Below, piece after piece: positions 24,305 through 39,102 of a stretch of 64,000 nt of DNA; position 1 is the stretch's first letter; each line of letters starts with the position of its first letter. The stretch comes from Globodera rostochiensis (taxonomy: Eukaryota > Nematoda > Chromadorea > Rhabditida > Heteroderidae), in NCBI GenBank assembly GCA_018350325.1, contig JAEVLN010000006.1, positions 2,742,693 through 2,806,692 of the forward strand, given 5' to 3'. The notes under the pieces are model-generated. The model saw nothing but the letters and a program-made list of their open reading frames with translations. It was not told the DNA's origin and made no database searches. Made by a program: the position numbers and the translations under genes.

Positions 24305-25125
24305 TTCTACTTTATATGGGAATGGTTCGGATCTGAATGAAAATAGTACCAATCGATTCGTCTCGTCGAGCTGAGTACGAATCCGCAAAAATTTCTTGCC
24401 GGAAAGGCCTATGAAGAAAGTTATGGCCCCTCAAAGTTGGCCAAAAACCATAGGGGGGACCCTTTTGGTCAACATTTTTAGAAAAAAATTTTATTCTAAA
24501 AATAGTCTGAAAATATGTTATTTGATGCCCTGATTACGAATTCGTTAATAGAAAATCAAAATTGAGTATTTAAAGCGGGTTTTAAACCGGTTTAAATTTT
24601 TGAAAATTAAGGAAAAAACGAATTTTAAGTAACAAAAGCCGGATGTAATAATAATGAAAGGCCGTGTAACGGCCCGCCAACAGCGAGCATGCGATGACGG
24701 AGCAAGTAGTGGGGCGAGACGGAGGGCGGAGGAAGAAGTCTGACGAGCGCCACTGGGGGGCGAGCGCGCGGGGACCCGCGGAGCGGGCGCGCGCGAGACC
24801 CCCAGCCGGGTCACGCGCGGACTTCTTCCGGAGCCCGGAGTCTCGCCCCACCTACTGGCCGCCGTAGTCGAGTGTGCGGTACTTTGGCTGCTCTTTTCCG
24901 TGTCAAATAACATATTTTAGACTATTTTTTGAATACAAATTTTTTCAAAAATGTTGACCAAAAGGGTTCCCCCTATGGATTTTGGCCAACTTTGAGGAGT
25001 CATAACTTTCTTCATAGGCCTTTCCGGCAAGAAATTTTTGCGGATTCGTACTCAGCTCGACGAGACGAATTGATTGGTACTATTTTTATTCGGATCCGAA
25101 CCATTCCCATATAAAGTAGTTATTC
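24305..25125. repeat. Nested fold-back with very GC-rich core
   Basis: Outer arms about 24,305-24,480 and 24,940-25,125 mirror each other (CTTTCTTCATAGGCCTTTCC, TCGTCTCGTCGAGCTGAGTA). The core, about 24,662-24,880, is far more GC-rich than its surroundings and is itself palindromic: AGTGGGGCGAGAC...GAGGAAGAAGTC near 24,707-24,740 against GACTTCTTCC...GTCTCGCCCCAC near 24,818-24,851, with GCGCGCGGGG/GCGGGCGCGC between. No protein gene. Confidence 0.75.
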
Positions 25126-25556
25126 CCCGGAATTTTAAACCAATTTTGTTTAAAATATTTACCATAGAAAGGGCAAAAATATGCTCTCCAAATTGGGGTG
25201 GCGGTGTGTAAATGAATGGTTTGCTTCTCTACAGGGAAAAGTATTGACCAAAATTGCTTTCCGACCTGAATTTTTATTTTATGGGACAGATCAGTTGAAC
25301 AAAGCAACACAATAATAATAATACAAATGCAAAACTGTCGTTCTGTGTTCGAATTCGGGTCACGGGGTTCGAAATCGGTCAAAATAAACGTCAGATCCGG
25401 ACTCTACGCCCTACCAAAACACTTTCCGACGGATTTCTCAATCAATTTTTATTTTTTTTGAAAAAAGGACTCAAATTAGAACAGTACGCCTCATTGAAAC
25501 TCCTTTTGCGACTTTTTTTAAATTTGTTGAACCAAAAAAAATTGTGGGGTTGGGGG

Positions 25557-25704
25557 TAGACCCGGCGGGAACGGGATTCCCGCGGGAAAAGTACGGGATT
25601 CCCGGGCCTACGGGAACGGGAAAAGACGGGATTCCCGGTACGGGATTCCCGTCCTGTACTTTTTGAAAACCCCGTTCCCGGAAATTTTATTTTACCGGGC
25701 TCTA
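25557..25704. mobile_element. hAT-type MITE, 148 bp, TSD GTTGGGGG
   Basis: Ends TAGACCCGG...CCGGGCTCTA and perfect 8-bp duplications GTTGGGGG (25,549-25,556; 25,705-25,712). The interior is repeated ACGGGATTCCCG-type palindromes. Same architecture as 13,922-14,094. Confidence 0.85.
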
Positions 25705-25712
25705 GTTGGGGG

Positions 25713-26881
25713 AAGGAGAGATTGATCGTTGCACAGCGCGTCATTTTTGCATTTTATTACCGCATAACCATTTCGCCATGAGTTCGACGCGAAAAAAAAG
25801 TGAATAAAAGTAAAGAAAACAAACGCTAAATTCAAAATATGTTGAAGGATTTTTAAGCACTTAAATCAAAATTCTATAAAATTATGAACATTTTAAGCTA
25901 TAACTCAAAATGGATAGCATAACAATATCATGCAATAGCATTAAACTATCCCTAATTTTGTTTTCTAGGGATGTTGAAAGTTTGAAATGGATCTGCCGTA
26001 TACAATGAAGTTAAGCGTATCGAAGTGCGTGATGCTTTTTTATTGGTTAAAAAAGGTGAGAGAGAACGCCAAAAGAAGAGAACGGTTAGAGAAAGAGAGG
26101 GAAAAGCGAGATAGTGCACTGTCTACCTTAAACGGTAATAAAATGCAAAAATGACACGCTGTGTCGTTGACGAGTAAGAAAAAAAAGAGGACAATTCGAC
26201 ACTTTACCATCTACCTAAACTAACAAAACGCCAATTATTTTCAAAATTTTCCTATTTTTTTTTTGTTGCTGTTAACGCCGTCCAGCCACCGGTCAAAAAT
26301 TCACCATTTCCTTCGAAAAAAATAAACCAATTTGATTTTGTTTTGATGGACTGACTGAATTTATTTGTTATTCAGTCTCCGTCAATTCGGTCCTAATGTT
26401 GAATTGGTGCTTCAGTCTCTGTGAAAAATCGGACGATTTGTAATTCAAGGCCACAAAAATTGGTGCAAAAATAATAGATCTCAACATTCGATTCGAGCAT
26501 GGAACTTTTCAATTGCAACGAAACAGAACGAATCAATAATCCCTCAAACGATGCCATTTTTTTAGGCAAATTCCTTTACCATATAGTTAAAAATTCCTGC
26601 TGATCTAAAAAAAGTTTAACCATCCATCAAAAAGAACCGCTAAAGCATGCAAATGGTGTACTTTACTTATGTGCATATCAAAATTTACATTTTTTACAAG
26701 AAATCTGCGCCGTTTGGGAATTTTGGTAATACTTCGACCAATTCCAAACTCCGGGCCCGAATTCGAACAATTTTCGGGAATTCAAATTTTCACATTTATT
26801 GCTCAGCGATAGAAATGCACAAAATTACATCGAATAGGCAATTAATGATCGAATTCGCAGGTTTTATATTACTTTGTTAAG
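25713..26881. other. Intergenic region upstream of LETM1
   Basis: AT-rich, no gene recognised. It should hold the LETM1 promoter and perhaps the missing first exon of the EDEM gene on the opposite strand. I see no clear promoter motif. Confidence 0.4.
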
Positions 26882-30426
<3,545 letters not shown>

Positions 30427-30702
30427 TTCATGCCATTTTGTTGTAAAAATTAAATATTCGTTTTCATCATTCACCCTAGTTTTTATCGTGCACCGTGCAA
30501 CAAAAAAAAATTTCTAACTGCTCCATGCCATTTAGGCTTGATGAAAAAATAAATAAAACGCTTCTCCTCCTGGCCGAGTTCAAGCAGTAACTACTATAAT
30601 CTTTGTACAGAACAGCCCGAGGTGGCAGAACCGTAAAACGTTTTCCGGTTTACCCATGTCTGAATAAACATCAATTGGTTTGCGAATGGTTTGGGTAGTG
30701 GC

Positions 30703-31612
30703 ACTATTTGGTGGCTCTCTTCGCCGGTCTCTTCCATTTGTTGTTTCCCGTCTTTGTCCTCTTCATCGTAGCGCCACCTCCAACAAATTTTTTTGCCTTC
30801 CTTTGTTGTTTGTTCGTCTTTTGATCATCGGATGCCGCGGCAAAGCTCGGGCAATGCTGGTCACTGTGCTGTTGACTGTAATAAAAATGTAATTTTTATC
30901 AAATAAATAGTGGGACGGATTTAAACAAATCCCGACATGCGGACCGATCGACAATTTTCTGAGGGTCGACAAAATTTTGCAACTTTTGAACTGTTTGTCG
31001 TTAAAAATTCCCAAATTCTGAATTTTTCATTCTTTAACGACTGATTCGCGCTGTTTCCGCTGAATTCGGACGGATTACACCGATGGAATTTGCCGAACCC
31101 ATGGCTTATTCAAAAAATGTTTAACACAAACAACCTCAGCGAGTGCAGTGCGTCCGAGGGGAACGGGTCCCGCGATATCAGAATGGACAGTGACGCCTGG
31201 CGCTGCACATTCTCCAAGTGTTCCTGCGAACTTTCGCTGAATTTACATTAAATAATATTTCACACAATTAATTCCACGAAAATTTTTTTTTCTTTATATT
31301 TTTGACGCATTTTGCTTTAAAAAATGTTAGGAATTTTTCAAACAATTAAACAACATAAATTCATTTTGAATTCGGATGTGCTCGTAAATTTTCAAACAAT
31401 TTTTTTTGTCGGGACCACAAAACTATACTAAAATCATGATTACCATGTGCTCAACGCATTCCATTGAAAAATTTGTTGGCCTTGGCTCGCCAAGCGCTTC
31501 TTCAGCACTTCAACGCACGAAATGCACCGCTCGCAGCCATCGCCGATGGCGTGAAAGAGCATTTGCCGAGCACCGCCACTGTCGGTGCCATCTTTCTGAA
31601 TATTGAAAAATG
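30703..31612 (-). CDS. Partial gene of unknown function, basic C-terminus
   Basis: Three exons read in phase on the - strand: about 31,583-31,435 (AAxFHAIGDGCERCISC context: contains MLFHAIGDGCERCISCVEVL), about 31,236-31,137 (EHLENVQRQASLSILISRD) and about 30,881-30,703, ending in a Lys/Arg-rich tail (KRTKTGNNKWKRPAKRATK) and stop TAG at 30,703-30,705. Splice sites are TTCAG/TTACAG acceptors with G|GTAATC and AG|GTTGTT donors. The 5' exons are not found; upstream lies repeat DNA. The basic tail suggests nucleic-acid or nuclear association, but that is inference. The gene converges on LETM1, with its stop about 280 bases past the LETM1 stop. Confidence 0.5.
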
Positions 31613-31844
31613 GAATTTAAATTTTTTTTTTTCTACAAATAAATAAAATTTAGATAATCTTATATGGCATCCTTCGGAATTGTGCTTTTTGTGAACGACG
31701 CCCAACTCGTTGCTACACCCCAACTGATTACTCTAACACGACTCGCTACTTTTTAGGGAAGCGAATTGGGAAAAGTAACGAGTTGGTGTGTGGCGAATCA
31801 TTTTCTCTAGTATTGTTTTCGTCATTGAATTTAAAAATGTTCGA

Positions 31845-32250
31845 ATTGTGATTCGGAATGGGAAAAAATCGATTCGTTCCCCTTTACCTAACTTTTTGAA
31901 CTTTTTGCATTATACTTTCTAACGAACCAACTCAAATATTTTTAGTATTATTCGAAAGCAAACACTGAGTAGAAGCTATTAGCAAGCAAAAGCTAACCGA
32001 TTGGCCAAATGGCAAAAAAGTTATGGCCATTCTGGCCACAAAACTTAAACTTTCTGATTTTCGGGCCATAACTTTTTTGCCATTTGGCCAATCGGTTAGC
32101 CTTTGCTTGCTAATAGCTTCTACTCAGTGTCTGCCTTCGAATGATACTAAAAATATTTGAGTTGGATCGTTAGAAAAAAAGTTATAATGCAAAAAGTTCA
32201 AAAAAATTGGGCAAAAGGGAACGAATCGATGTTCGTCCATTCGGAATTAG
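31845..32250. repeat. Fold-back element, ~180-bp arms
   Basis: About 31,860-32,030 is mirrored by 32,062-32,235: AGTAGAAGCTATTAGCAAGC and GCTTGCTAATAGCTTCTACT, GGCCAAATGGCAAAAAAGTT and its complement, ending GATTCGTTCCC / GGGAACGAATC. The loop is only about 30 bases, so it would extrude as a near-perfect hairpin. Confidence 0.85.
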
Positions 32251-32675
32251 TCCAAATAAAGATCATAATCGGATTCTACGACCTCAAAAAACCCTTAATA
32301 CAAAAAAATCGGGCTTAATTTAAATTACCAGACCTGAAGTTCCAAGTCAACTCTTTGCAGGAGCCTTTCAATTTTTGTATGCCTTTTGAGCTCAAAGCGG
32401 AGAGCATTTTTGATAAAAAGTTCGGGAAATGGGAAATTACTAACGGTGTCGACGTTTTTCTCCATCTTTTTGTCATAAATTTGTATTTTATATAAAGTTA
32501 AATTTTTCAGGGGCGCCGACATTTGTCGAGGCGACATTTCATCGAATAAAAGTAAAAATCCGACATTTTGTCGAATAAGCCAAAAACGACAGTTCGCGAG
32601 TGGAATTCCATCACGTTTTTAAATGCATGTTTTCTAAAGCAAAAGCATGCGTAGATCACGAAGGTAAAATATCAA

Positions 32676-33255
32676 CTCGCTTTTCACCAACTCGCTTTTT
32701 AATCAACTCGCTTTTGGATCAACTCGCTTTTTCTGATTCGCTCTTTTTTTGTTTCAACTCGCTTTTTTTAGTAACAAGAAGCATTTATGAGTGGAATTTC
32801 AAGATTTATGCAATTCTTTGAGTGTATTCAGGGGTTATTGAGGTCGCTGATTACGAATATGGTCAGATTTGCCATAAGACATCATCTAATCTATGATTTC
32901 AACATCTATGTTTAAAAAAAAATTATAATAATTTTTTTTTGTAAAGCCGCTAAAAAAGTATTTCTAGGGGTATTCGGGGGCGTAGAATTCGAATCTGACA
33001 TCTTTTTCAACCGAATCCGCACCAGGAACCCGATTTCGACCAAATTTTCAAAATTTTCAAAAATCGATTTTATGGTAGTGGAACAAACCCGAGCAATTCA
33101 TATACCAATCGATTCCTCTCATTGAGCTGATTGTTACTAAAAAAAGCGAGTTGAAACAAAAAAAGCGAGTCGAATCAGAAAAAGCGAGTCGAATCAGAAA
33201 AAGCGAGTTGATCCAAAAGCGAGTTGATTAAAAAGCGAGTTGGTGAAAAGCGAGT
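32676..33255. repeat. Fold-back whose arms are AACTCGCTTTT tandem repeats
   Basis: Left arm 32,676-32,790 has six units of the type CAACTCGCTTTT; right arm 33,133-33,255 has the complements AAAAGCGAGTTG in mirrored order, starting GTTACTAAAAAAAGCGAGTT. The loop contains the dispersed GTAGAATTCGAATCTGACAT motif. Confidence 0.8.
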
Positions 33256-33375
33256 TGATGGCCGTTCGATCACGAATCCGAGCTCGGATTTTGCGAATCT
33301 CGAACCTCGAATCCGAACAATTTTCGAAATTTCCGACAAGTGAAAAATAATTGCCTGACCCCAATTTGTTGGGGT

Positions 33376-33910
33376 AAAAGGACGACTCGTTCCCCGCCAA
33401 CTCGTTCCCCATCCCCAACTCGTTCCCCTCAAAAAAAAAAAAAAAAAAATTCAAAAGTCGATAAAAAATTTTTTGAGTGGTATTCGAGGGCCTAGAATTC
33501 GAATCTGACCTCTATTTTGACCAATTTCGAATCCCGGAACCGAATTCGAACAATTTTTTGAAAAAAATTTTTTTTTTTCAAAATCGATTTTTTATAACAA
33601 AATCGTTCAAAAGCATATTCGTTCGATCTTCAGTTCGTCCTAACATGCATTTTGAACCTTTTAAACGACTTTAAAAACAATTTTTTTTTCGAAAAACCCG
33701 ATTTTTTCGACCAATTGTTCGAATTCGGGGTAGGGGTTCGACATACGGTACTCACGGAGCTCGGATACGCTCTACGCACGAGTTATGAAGAATTTTTAGG
33801 GGTTTAAAGCCATTTTTATAGAGGGGAACGAGTTGGGTAAAAGGGAACGAGTTGGGGGTGGGGAACGAGTTGGGGTGGAACGAGTTGGCGGGGAACGAGT
33901 TGGGTGCCGT
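33376..33910. repeat. Fold-back whose arms are AACTCGTTCCCC tandem repeats
   Basis: Left arm about 33,380-33,430 (three to four CAACTCGTTCCCC units), right arm about 33,820-33,905 (GGGGAACGAGTTGG units). The loop again holds the GTAGAATTCGAATCTGAC family sequence. Immediately adjacent to the preceding AACTCGCTTTT fold-back. Confidence 0.8.
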
Positions 33911-33947
33911 TCATTTGTTGGACTACCAATCGATTTCTCGTCTATAG

Positions 33948-34777
33948 TAGAGACCGGCAAAACCAAATTTGCGGATCCTGTTGCAGGATTGGATTCAAAT
34001 TTTTTTGCAGGACCGGATCCTGCAGGATTAATCCTGCAAATCCTGCAACCCTGCATTTAGAATTTGCGGGATCCTGCGCAGGATTGCAGGATTGAGTCCA
34101 AAATTTTCAAAAATCAATTTTGGCTCAAAATTAGTGTTGCTCCCTGGCCCCTCGGGGACAGGAAAGTCGAGGGCGGGGGGGGGGGTCGGGGTTGGCCATG
34201 TTAGGATTCGGGATCGGGGGTGAAGAAAATTCTATTAATGTGATTTTTGTAATTTGTGAAAAAAAAATAAGGATTTCTCGTCATGTTCGACTTGGCCCAA
34301 CAACTCAGATTCACAATAGAAAATCCCCAAAAATTTTTCAAAAAGTGAAAATTCTTTTGGTGGTATGTTTTGAAGCTTTTTAGGAATGCGAGGAATTGGC
34401 GGTGCCGACAGGCGCCGCCGAGAATTTTTTGAAGATTTTAACAATCCTTGTTAAAAAAATCACTTCAAAGTTAACAAAAAATGGCCAATAAAATGATTTA
34501 CACAGTCGGGGTTCGAACCCCAACCAGAAAATTTCGAGAACCAGACGCATTCACCACTACACCACCACATAACTACATGACTATTGGCACTATGAGTTAC
34601 TAAATTTAATAATTGCAGGATCCGCAGTCAAATTTGCGGATCCTGTTGCAGGATTGGAATTCAAAATTTTTTCAGGCCGGATCCTGCAGGATTAATCCTG
34701 CAAATCCCAAAAAGTGCAGGATTGCGGACCGGATCCTGCAAAATCCTGCGCAGGATCCGGTCCTGCGCCGGACTCTA
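33948..34777. mobile_element. Composite hAT-type MITE, TSD GTCTATAG
   Basis: Left end TAGAGACCGG at 33,948 and right end CCGGACTCTA at 34,768-34,777, flanked by 8-bp duplications GTCTATAG (33,940-33,947; 34,778-34,785). The ends carry tandem GCAGGATCC/ATCCTGCA palindromes. The middle (about 34,120-34,615) is unrelated and includes a tRNA-like unit (about 34,497-34,572, - strand, GGGGTTCGAACCCC T-arm), so other elements seem nested inside. Confidence 0.8.
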
Positions 34778-34785
34778 GTCTATAG

Positions 34786-35535
34786 TAAATCAGAAAAAAA
34801 GAATGTTCGAGTCTAATGTTGACAATAAATTGTTTTTGTAAAAATAAAATTTTCAAAAGCTGACGTTGTCCGGCATTTTGGTGTGTCAAGGTATGCTTTT
34901 TATTGTTTTAAAAAGTTTTAGTAATTTTTGGTAATTTGGGCATCCTGCAGAATGGGGGTCCCAAATTTTTTTCCAAAAAATAAAAACATTTTATAAAGTC
35001 GTGTGAAAATAGTTTTTAGGGCTTTTCTTGACCGTACAATGCGAATCTGACCTCCATTTCGCCCGATTTCGAACCCCGGACCCGAATTCGAATTTTTCGA
35101 AATACAAAAAACCATTTAAAGGGTCGTTTCCGAGCTTTTCTGATGCGTAGAATTCGAATCTGATATGTAAAAAGCCAAAGAATTCGTTTGATTGCTTATT
35201 TCTTGGAAAAAAACGATTTTTTGAGATTGGGACACCCGTACCTAAAATCAAGTACTTGATGCAAAATCTTAGATAAAATCAAAGATTTGACAAAATCTAA
35301 GGTCAGATTGTGATCAGCACCCCTGAAACCCCCCGGATATAAATTTTTACGGTCGCCAAGAACATTTAAATAGATTTTTTTATGGGTTTTCAAAAATACT
35401 TAAAAAAGTCTCTTTGGGCTTTTGTTTAGACTCCCATTATGGGATTGAAGATGGACCCCATAAAAATAGGCAAAATCACTAAAAATAGGCGTTTTTATTT
35501 TCAAAATATTTCATTCTTTTTAGCTCAACACGACC
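34786..35535. other. Repeat-derived gap
   Basis: Holds two degenerate copies of the GTAGAATTCGAATCTGA family (about 35,030 and 35,140). No gene supported. Confidence 0.45.
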
Positions 35536-35538
35536 ACA

Positions 35539-35691
35539 ATGGCTTCAAAGTCAAAATCCGCCGCCGCTGTTTTGTTGCCGAAAACAAAATTTTCGACGAT
35601 GGTCAAAAGCATTGAGCGCATTAAATTGGACACGCTTGGCCAATTTGAGTCAGTCAAAATTTATCTTGAATATTTATTCTAAAAAATTCGT
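35539..35691 (+). CDS. Possible short first exon, unknown protein
   Basis: An ATG preceded by TTTTTAGCTCAACACGACCACA opens a 50-codon frame (start MASKSKSAAAVLLPKTKF). The preceding TTTTTAG could be a cis or spliced-leader acceptor. A similar context, TTTTTGTAGCTCAACAAGTCTACA, precedes the ATG at 37,942. A donor may lie at GAGTCA|GTCAAA. No downstream exon found; weak. Confidence 0.25.
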
Positions 35692-35950
35692 CTGGAAATA
35701 TGTTGATGCATATTACGAATTTGTAATCGAAAATAAAAATTAAGAACTTAAGCGGGTCCTTGACACGGTCGGAATTTTTGGGAAAATAACATTTTTAGAA
35801 AAGTAAAGGGGCCCGCTTCAGGTTTTGCGTTTGAAACACCGTGACTTTATTCTAAATAAGCAGTGAGCCCGAGAACTATTCGTGTCAAATAATTTTGGAG
35901 GATACCTTTTTTTGCAACGAAACAAAATACGAATTCGGCGCTCTGATGAT

Positions 35951-36503
35951 TCAATTCGGCAGTAGTCGTTTCGGCAGTGTTTCTTTCATTTTTCAAGAAC
36001 AGAATACACGCGACTTATTTGTAAATTATTAAAGAATTAACATACAAGCTAAAGTATAATCTATATGTTCGGGTGATTTTGAAAATCGGGTAACTGGAAT
36101 TACCCGGTCTAAAAAATATTGTAAAGGCTATCATTTTTTTAAAACTAAACCGAACCAAACAAACAAAATGCCATTAGAAAACTCTAAATGAGAAGAATCT
36201 GAGGGAAAAAGGCAAGCGGTTCAATTCGTTTTAAAATGTTCACGTGAAAAAGCACCCAAAATTGGGGCTTTTCATAGTTTTATTGGAATAACTTTTTCAC
36301 GAATTTTCTAATTGTTTAGCTTCGGCTTAGCAATAGCTTTTAAAAGCTTAGAGCTTTTGAATGTTGGATTTGGGAGAGTTTAAAACCTGAAATAAGTCGC
36401 GTGTATTCCGTTCTTGAAAAATTAAAAAACCCGATCCGAATGCCTTAACTGCTGAATTGTCTTCTGCCAAACCGTCCACCGGAAACGACTACTGCCGAAT
36501 TGT
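35951..36503. repeat. Nested inverted-repeat element
   Basis: Outer ends AATTCGGCAGTAGTCGTTTC and GAAACGACTACTGCCGAATT mirror each other; within them TTTTCAAGAACAGAATACAC (35,990) mirrors GTGTATTCCGTTCTTGAAAA (about 36,400). A family 1 MITE copy (about 36,127-36,385) sits inside, so at least two insertion events are stacked. Confidence 0.75.
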
Positions 36504-36599
36504 CCGTACACTCACAAATTCATGCCCATTTTTTTGTTGTAGACAATGATATTAAAGAACATAGACCCGAATTTTTAAAAAAATAAATTTATGCAATTC

Positions 36600-37330
36600 T
36601 GAGACACTCGGGAGCGCCCCCCCCTGAAAAAATCCTGAGTACGCCCTTGCATCAAATTTATTATAAGACATCAGCTAATCTATGATATATTGGAAAAAGT
36701 GGGCCCGAATTCAAACAAATTTCAAAAAATCACAAGTTTCAAAAATCATTTGGCTTGGAAATGGTTAAAAATACAAAATTACAACGAAAAGGCAAGTAAT
36801 TGTAATAGGGGTTCGGAGATGGTTCGAGAGTTCGAGATTTGTGATAACTAAGTCGGGATGTGTAATGACTGATAGCAGGGGCGTAGCCAGGAAAAATTTT
36901 CGGGGGGGGGGGGAACTCGATTCTTAGGGGTGCATTTTTTGTTTTTTAAAATCGATTCTTAGAGGTGTATTTTTTCCTTTTTATTGCATTTTTGTTAAGC
37001 AATTTTTCCAAAAAATGTTCAATTTTAGGGGGTGTAATTTCAAAAACACAAATTTTTTTGTGAATTTTTACGGAGGGGGTCGGCGGTGCCGATAGGCGCC
37101 GCCGAGAAAATTTTTTGGATTTTTGATGACAATTTGTTAAGAAAATTGGCCCAAAAAGTAAAAGTGAAAAACAAATGGGTCCCCCCTTTTGTTTTTTTTC
37201 TTCAAATTTCATTTCGGGGGGGGGGGGAAGGAATTCCCCCCCCCCCCCTTGGAATTTATTTTTAAAAAACGAACTGTATTTATTTTAATAAATTTTGAAG
37301 GATGTCTTTTTTCAGCGGCTCAATTTTAAG
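36600..37330. repeat. GGGCGTAGCCAGG-type element cluster with poly-G/C tracts
   Basis: AGGGGCGTAGCCAGG at about 36,877 and TGAGTACGCCCTTGC at about 36,637 are element ends of the family also found at 27.3 kb. Runs of 9-10 G or C occur at 36,900, 37,215 and 37,235. CGGCGGTGCCGATAGGCGCC near 37,080 matches 34,395. Confidence 0.6.
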
Positions 37331-37930
37331 CTTTTAGGGGGGGGGGAAGGTCGGCTTGCAGGCCGCCGGAGAAAATTTGAAATTTTAACTTAATTTGTAA
37401 AGAATTTGCAGCCAAAATTTTAATAATTTTTTGTTCGGGATGAGGGTCTTTCCCGAGGGGTTTGGGTCCCTCTGCTTTTGTCTTGAACGCCATACGGTAA
37501 ATGACGGCACAGGGGATATACCGGAACGCCGTAGGCCCACTCACTCGCCAAATCCTCACCCGAGTCGTGCCGGAGGTTTTTCTTAGCATAGGAAAAAGAG
37601 AAACTAGTGGCAAGTACCAGATAAGTAGGGACCGGATTTTTATGGTTTTATATGTTTTTTTTTTTTTGCGAATAGGGTTTGACGAGAGAAGCCTGAAATA
37701 GCATTCCGAAAAATTTTTGAATTAGAGCGACTTTTTAGTCCCTAAAAATCCCAATATCGGGCTTTTTGGGAATAATCCCTATTTCGCCGTTTTTGCGTTT
37801 TTCCCTATTTTGGCAATTTTTCCCGAAATTTTGAGAAACAATGCATTAATTTAGGCATTTTTTTCGAAAGAAAGATGCAATAAAAACGAAAAGTCGGAAA
37901 AGTAATTGGTCCTCAATTTTTTGTAGCTCA
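37331..37930. other. Gap, no supported gene
   Basis: A minus-strand frame at 37,326-37,613 (FRYIPCAVIYRMAFKTKAEG) has a coding look but no recognised family. The rest is AT-rich. Confidence 0.35.
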
Positions 37931-37941
37931 ACAAGTCTACA

Positions 37942-38332
37942 ATGGCCAAAAAAGTGGAGAATGAGGATGCGGAAACGGCGACTGAGGACCCGGACAAGTT
38001 TGGCAGCACCGAAGAACAACAAAGACGAGGTTGGAGCGAGCGGGCCACGAAACATCTCAGATTTTTACGGGCGAATAGTCCATTTGCGTGCGACAAAGGT
38101 TATGCTGGCTTTGTGGGAAGCGAGTTTACAACTAAAGGTAAAATTTTAGAAATGTAATGGAAAGCCTTAAAAAAGGGAATGCCTCGTTTCAGACACTTCA
38201 CGCACTTCAAACAGCGGTCGTTGGTCAAGCAAATTTGAGAGCTGTGACTTTTCGCGAGTGGAATGTGACGGTCGACAATGATTTCACGCAAATCAAATCG
38301 AAAATAGCGGAATTCGTTGAGTGCATCAACTA
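37942..38332 (+). CDS. Hypothetical two-exon gene, possibly frameshifted
   Basis: Exon one starts at ATG 37,942 (MAKKVENEDAETATEDPDKF) behind a TTTTTGTAG acceptor. An exon at 38,191-38,332 (acceptor GTTTCAG; VTFREWNVTVDNDFTQIKSK, stop TAG) joins in phase to a different exon-one frame that contains NISDFYGRIVHLRA and ends LQLK|GTAAAA. So the acidic N-terminal frame and the second half differ by one base, somewhere around 38,010-38,030: either a real frameshift or a base error. The helical C-terminal half looks genuine, but I cannot name the family. Confidence 0.4.
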
Positions 38333-38990
38333 GGGGGGGGGTCTACTAATTGAGGGGGGTCTATTATTGTTCAACCTTTTTTGAAAAATTATTCAAAGAA
38401 ATGTAAAAACTTGGCTTTTATTCACAAAAATTAAGCAATTTCCCAGTTTTCTTATTGATCAGCAGTGACACGGTTTGGAACATTTGTGGCAGTTGTGGGC
38501 ACCGGAAGTGGGATTGTTGCAGTAGCAACAGACCTTAGTTCATAAATTTAAGACTTTTAGGAATGGTTTAGCATGTTCGAGGTTTACCAGTTTTTCTGAA
38601 GAGGTAGTCGAATCGTTTCCGGAATTCATATTTTAATATTAACAAATAATAACTTATGCAATTTGCGCTCTATTTGTCCTGACATAAAATGAAAATAATG
38701 AATAGGTATGTAAATAGGAATAGGTAGGTAGGTATGTAAGTAGTAACATTTTTAATCACCTATTTATAACATGGGCATTTTATGACCCAAAAAGTTATGG
38801 GGGCCAATTATTAGGGGGGGGGTCTTCTAATTGAGGGGGGGTCTATATGTTCAACCCCTCTCCAAAGGGGTCTATTATTAGGGGGGGTCTACTAATTGAG
38901 GGGGGTCTATTATTGTTCAACCCTTCTCAGGGGTCTATTATTAGAGGGGGGCCTACTAATTGAGGTGGGTCTATTATTAGAGGAAATGCG
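38330..38990. repeat. Short GGGGGTCTACTAATTGAGG repeats
   Basis: Four imperfect copies of GGGGGGTCTACTAATTGAGG followed by GGGGTCTATTATTGTTCAAC at 38,331, 38,815, 38,883 and 38,942. The first is separated from the rest by AT-rich sequence with a GTAG-rich microsatellite (38,705-38,745). Confidence 0.65.
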
Positions 38991-39102
38991 GTAATTAATT
39001 TAAATTTTTTTTCGTCTATTGTTGTTTAAGAGCTATTATTTTTTGTTTAAAAATAATATTTTAAACACATCAATATGTGCCATGCAAAACGCTTTCAGAG
39101 AG

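Noticed and set aside
24545..24913. Minus-strand Arg/Ser/Pro-rich frames in the GC-rich core
   Set aside because: Low-stop GC-rich palindromic DNA gives open frames in several phases; no domain or splice context.
34497..34572. Functional tRNA gene on the - strand
   Set aside because: T-arm-like GGGGTTCGAACCCC is present, but stem pairing elsewhere fails and it is nested in a MITE composite.
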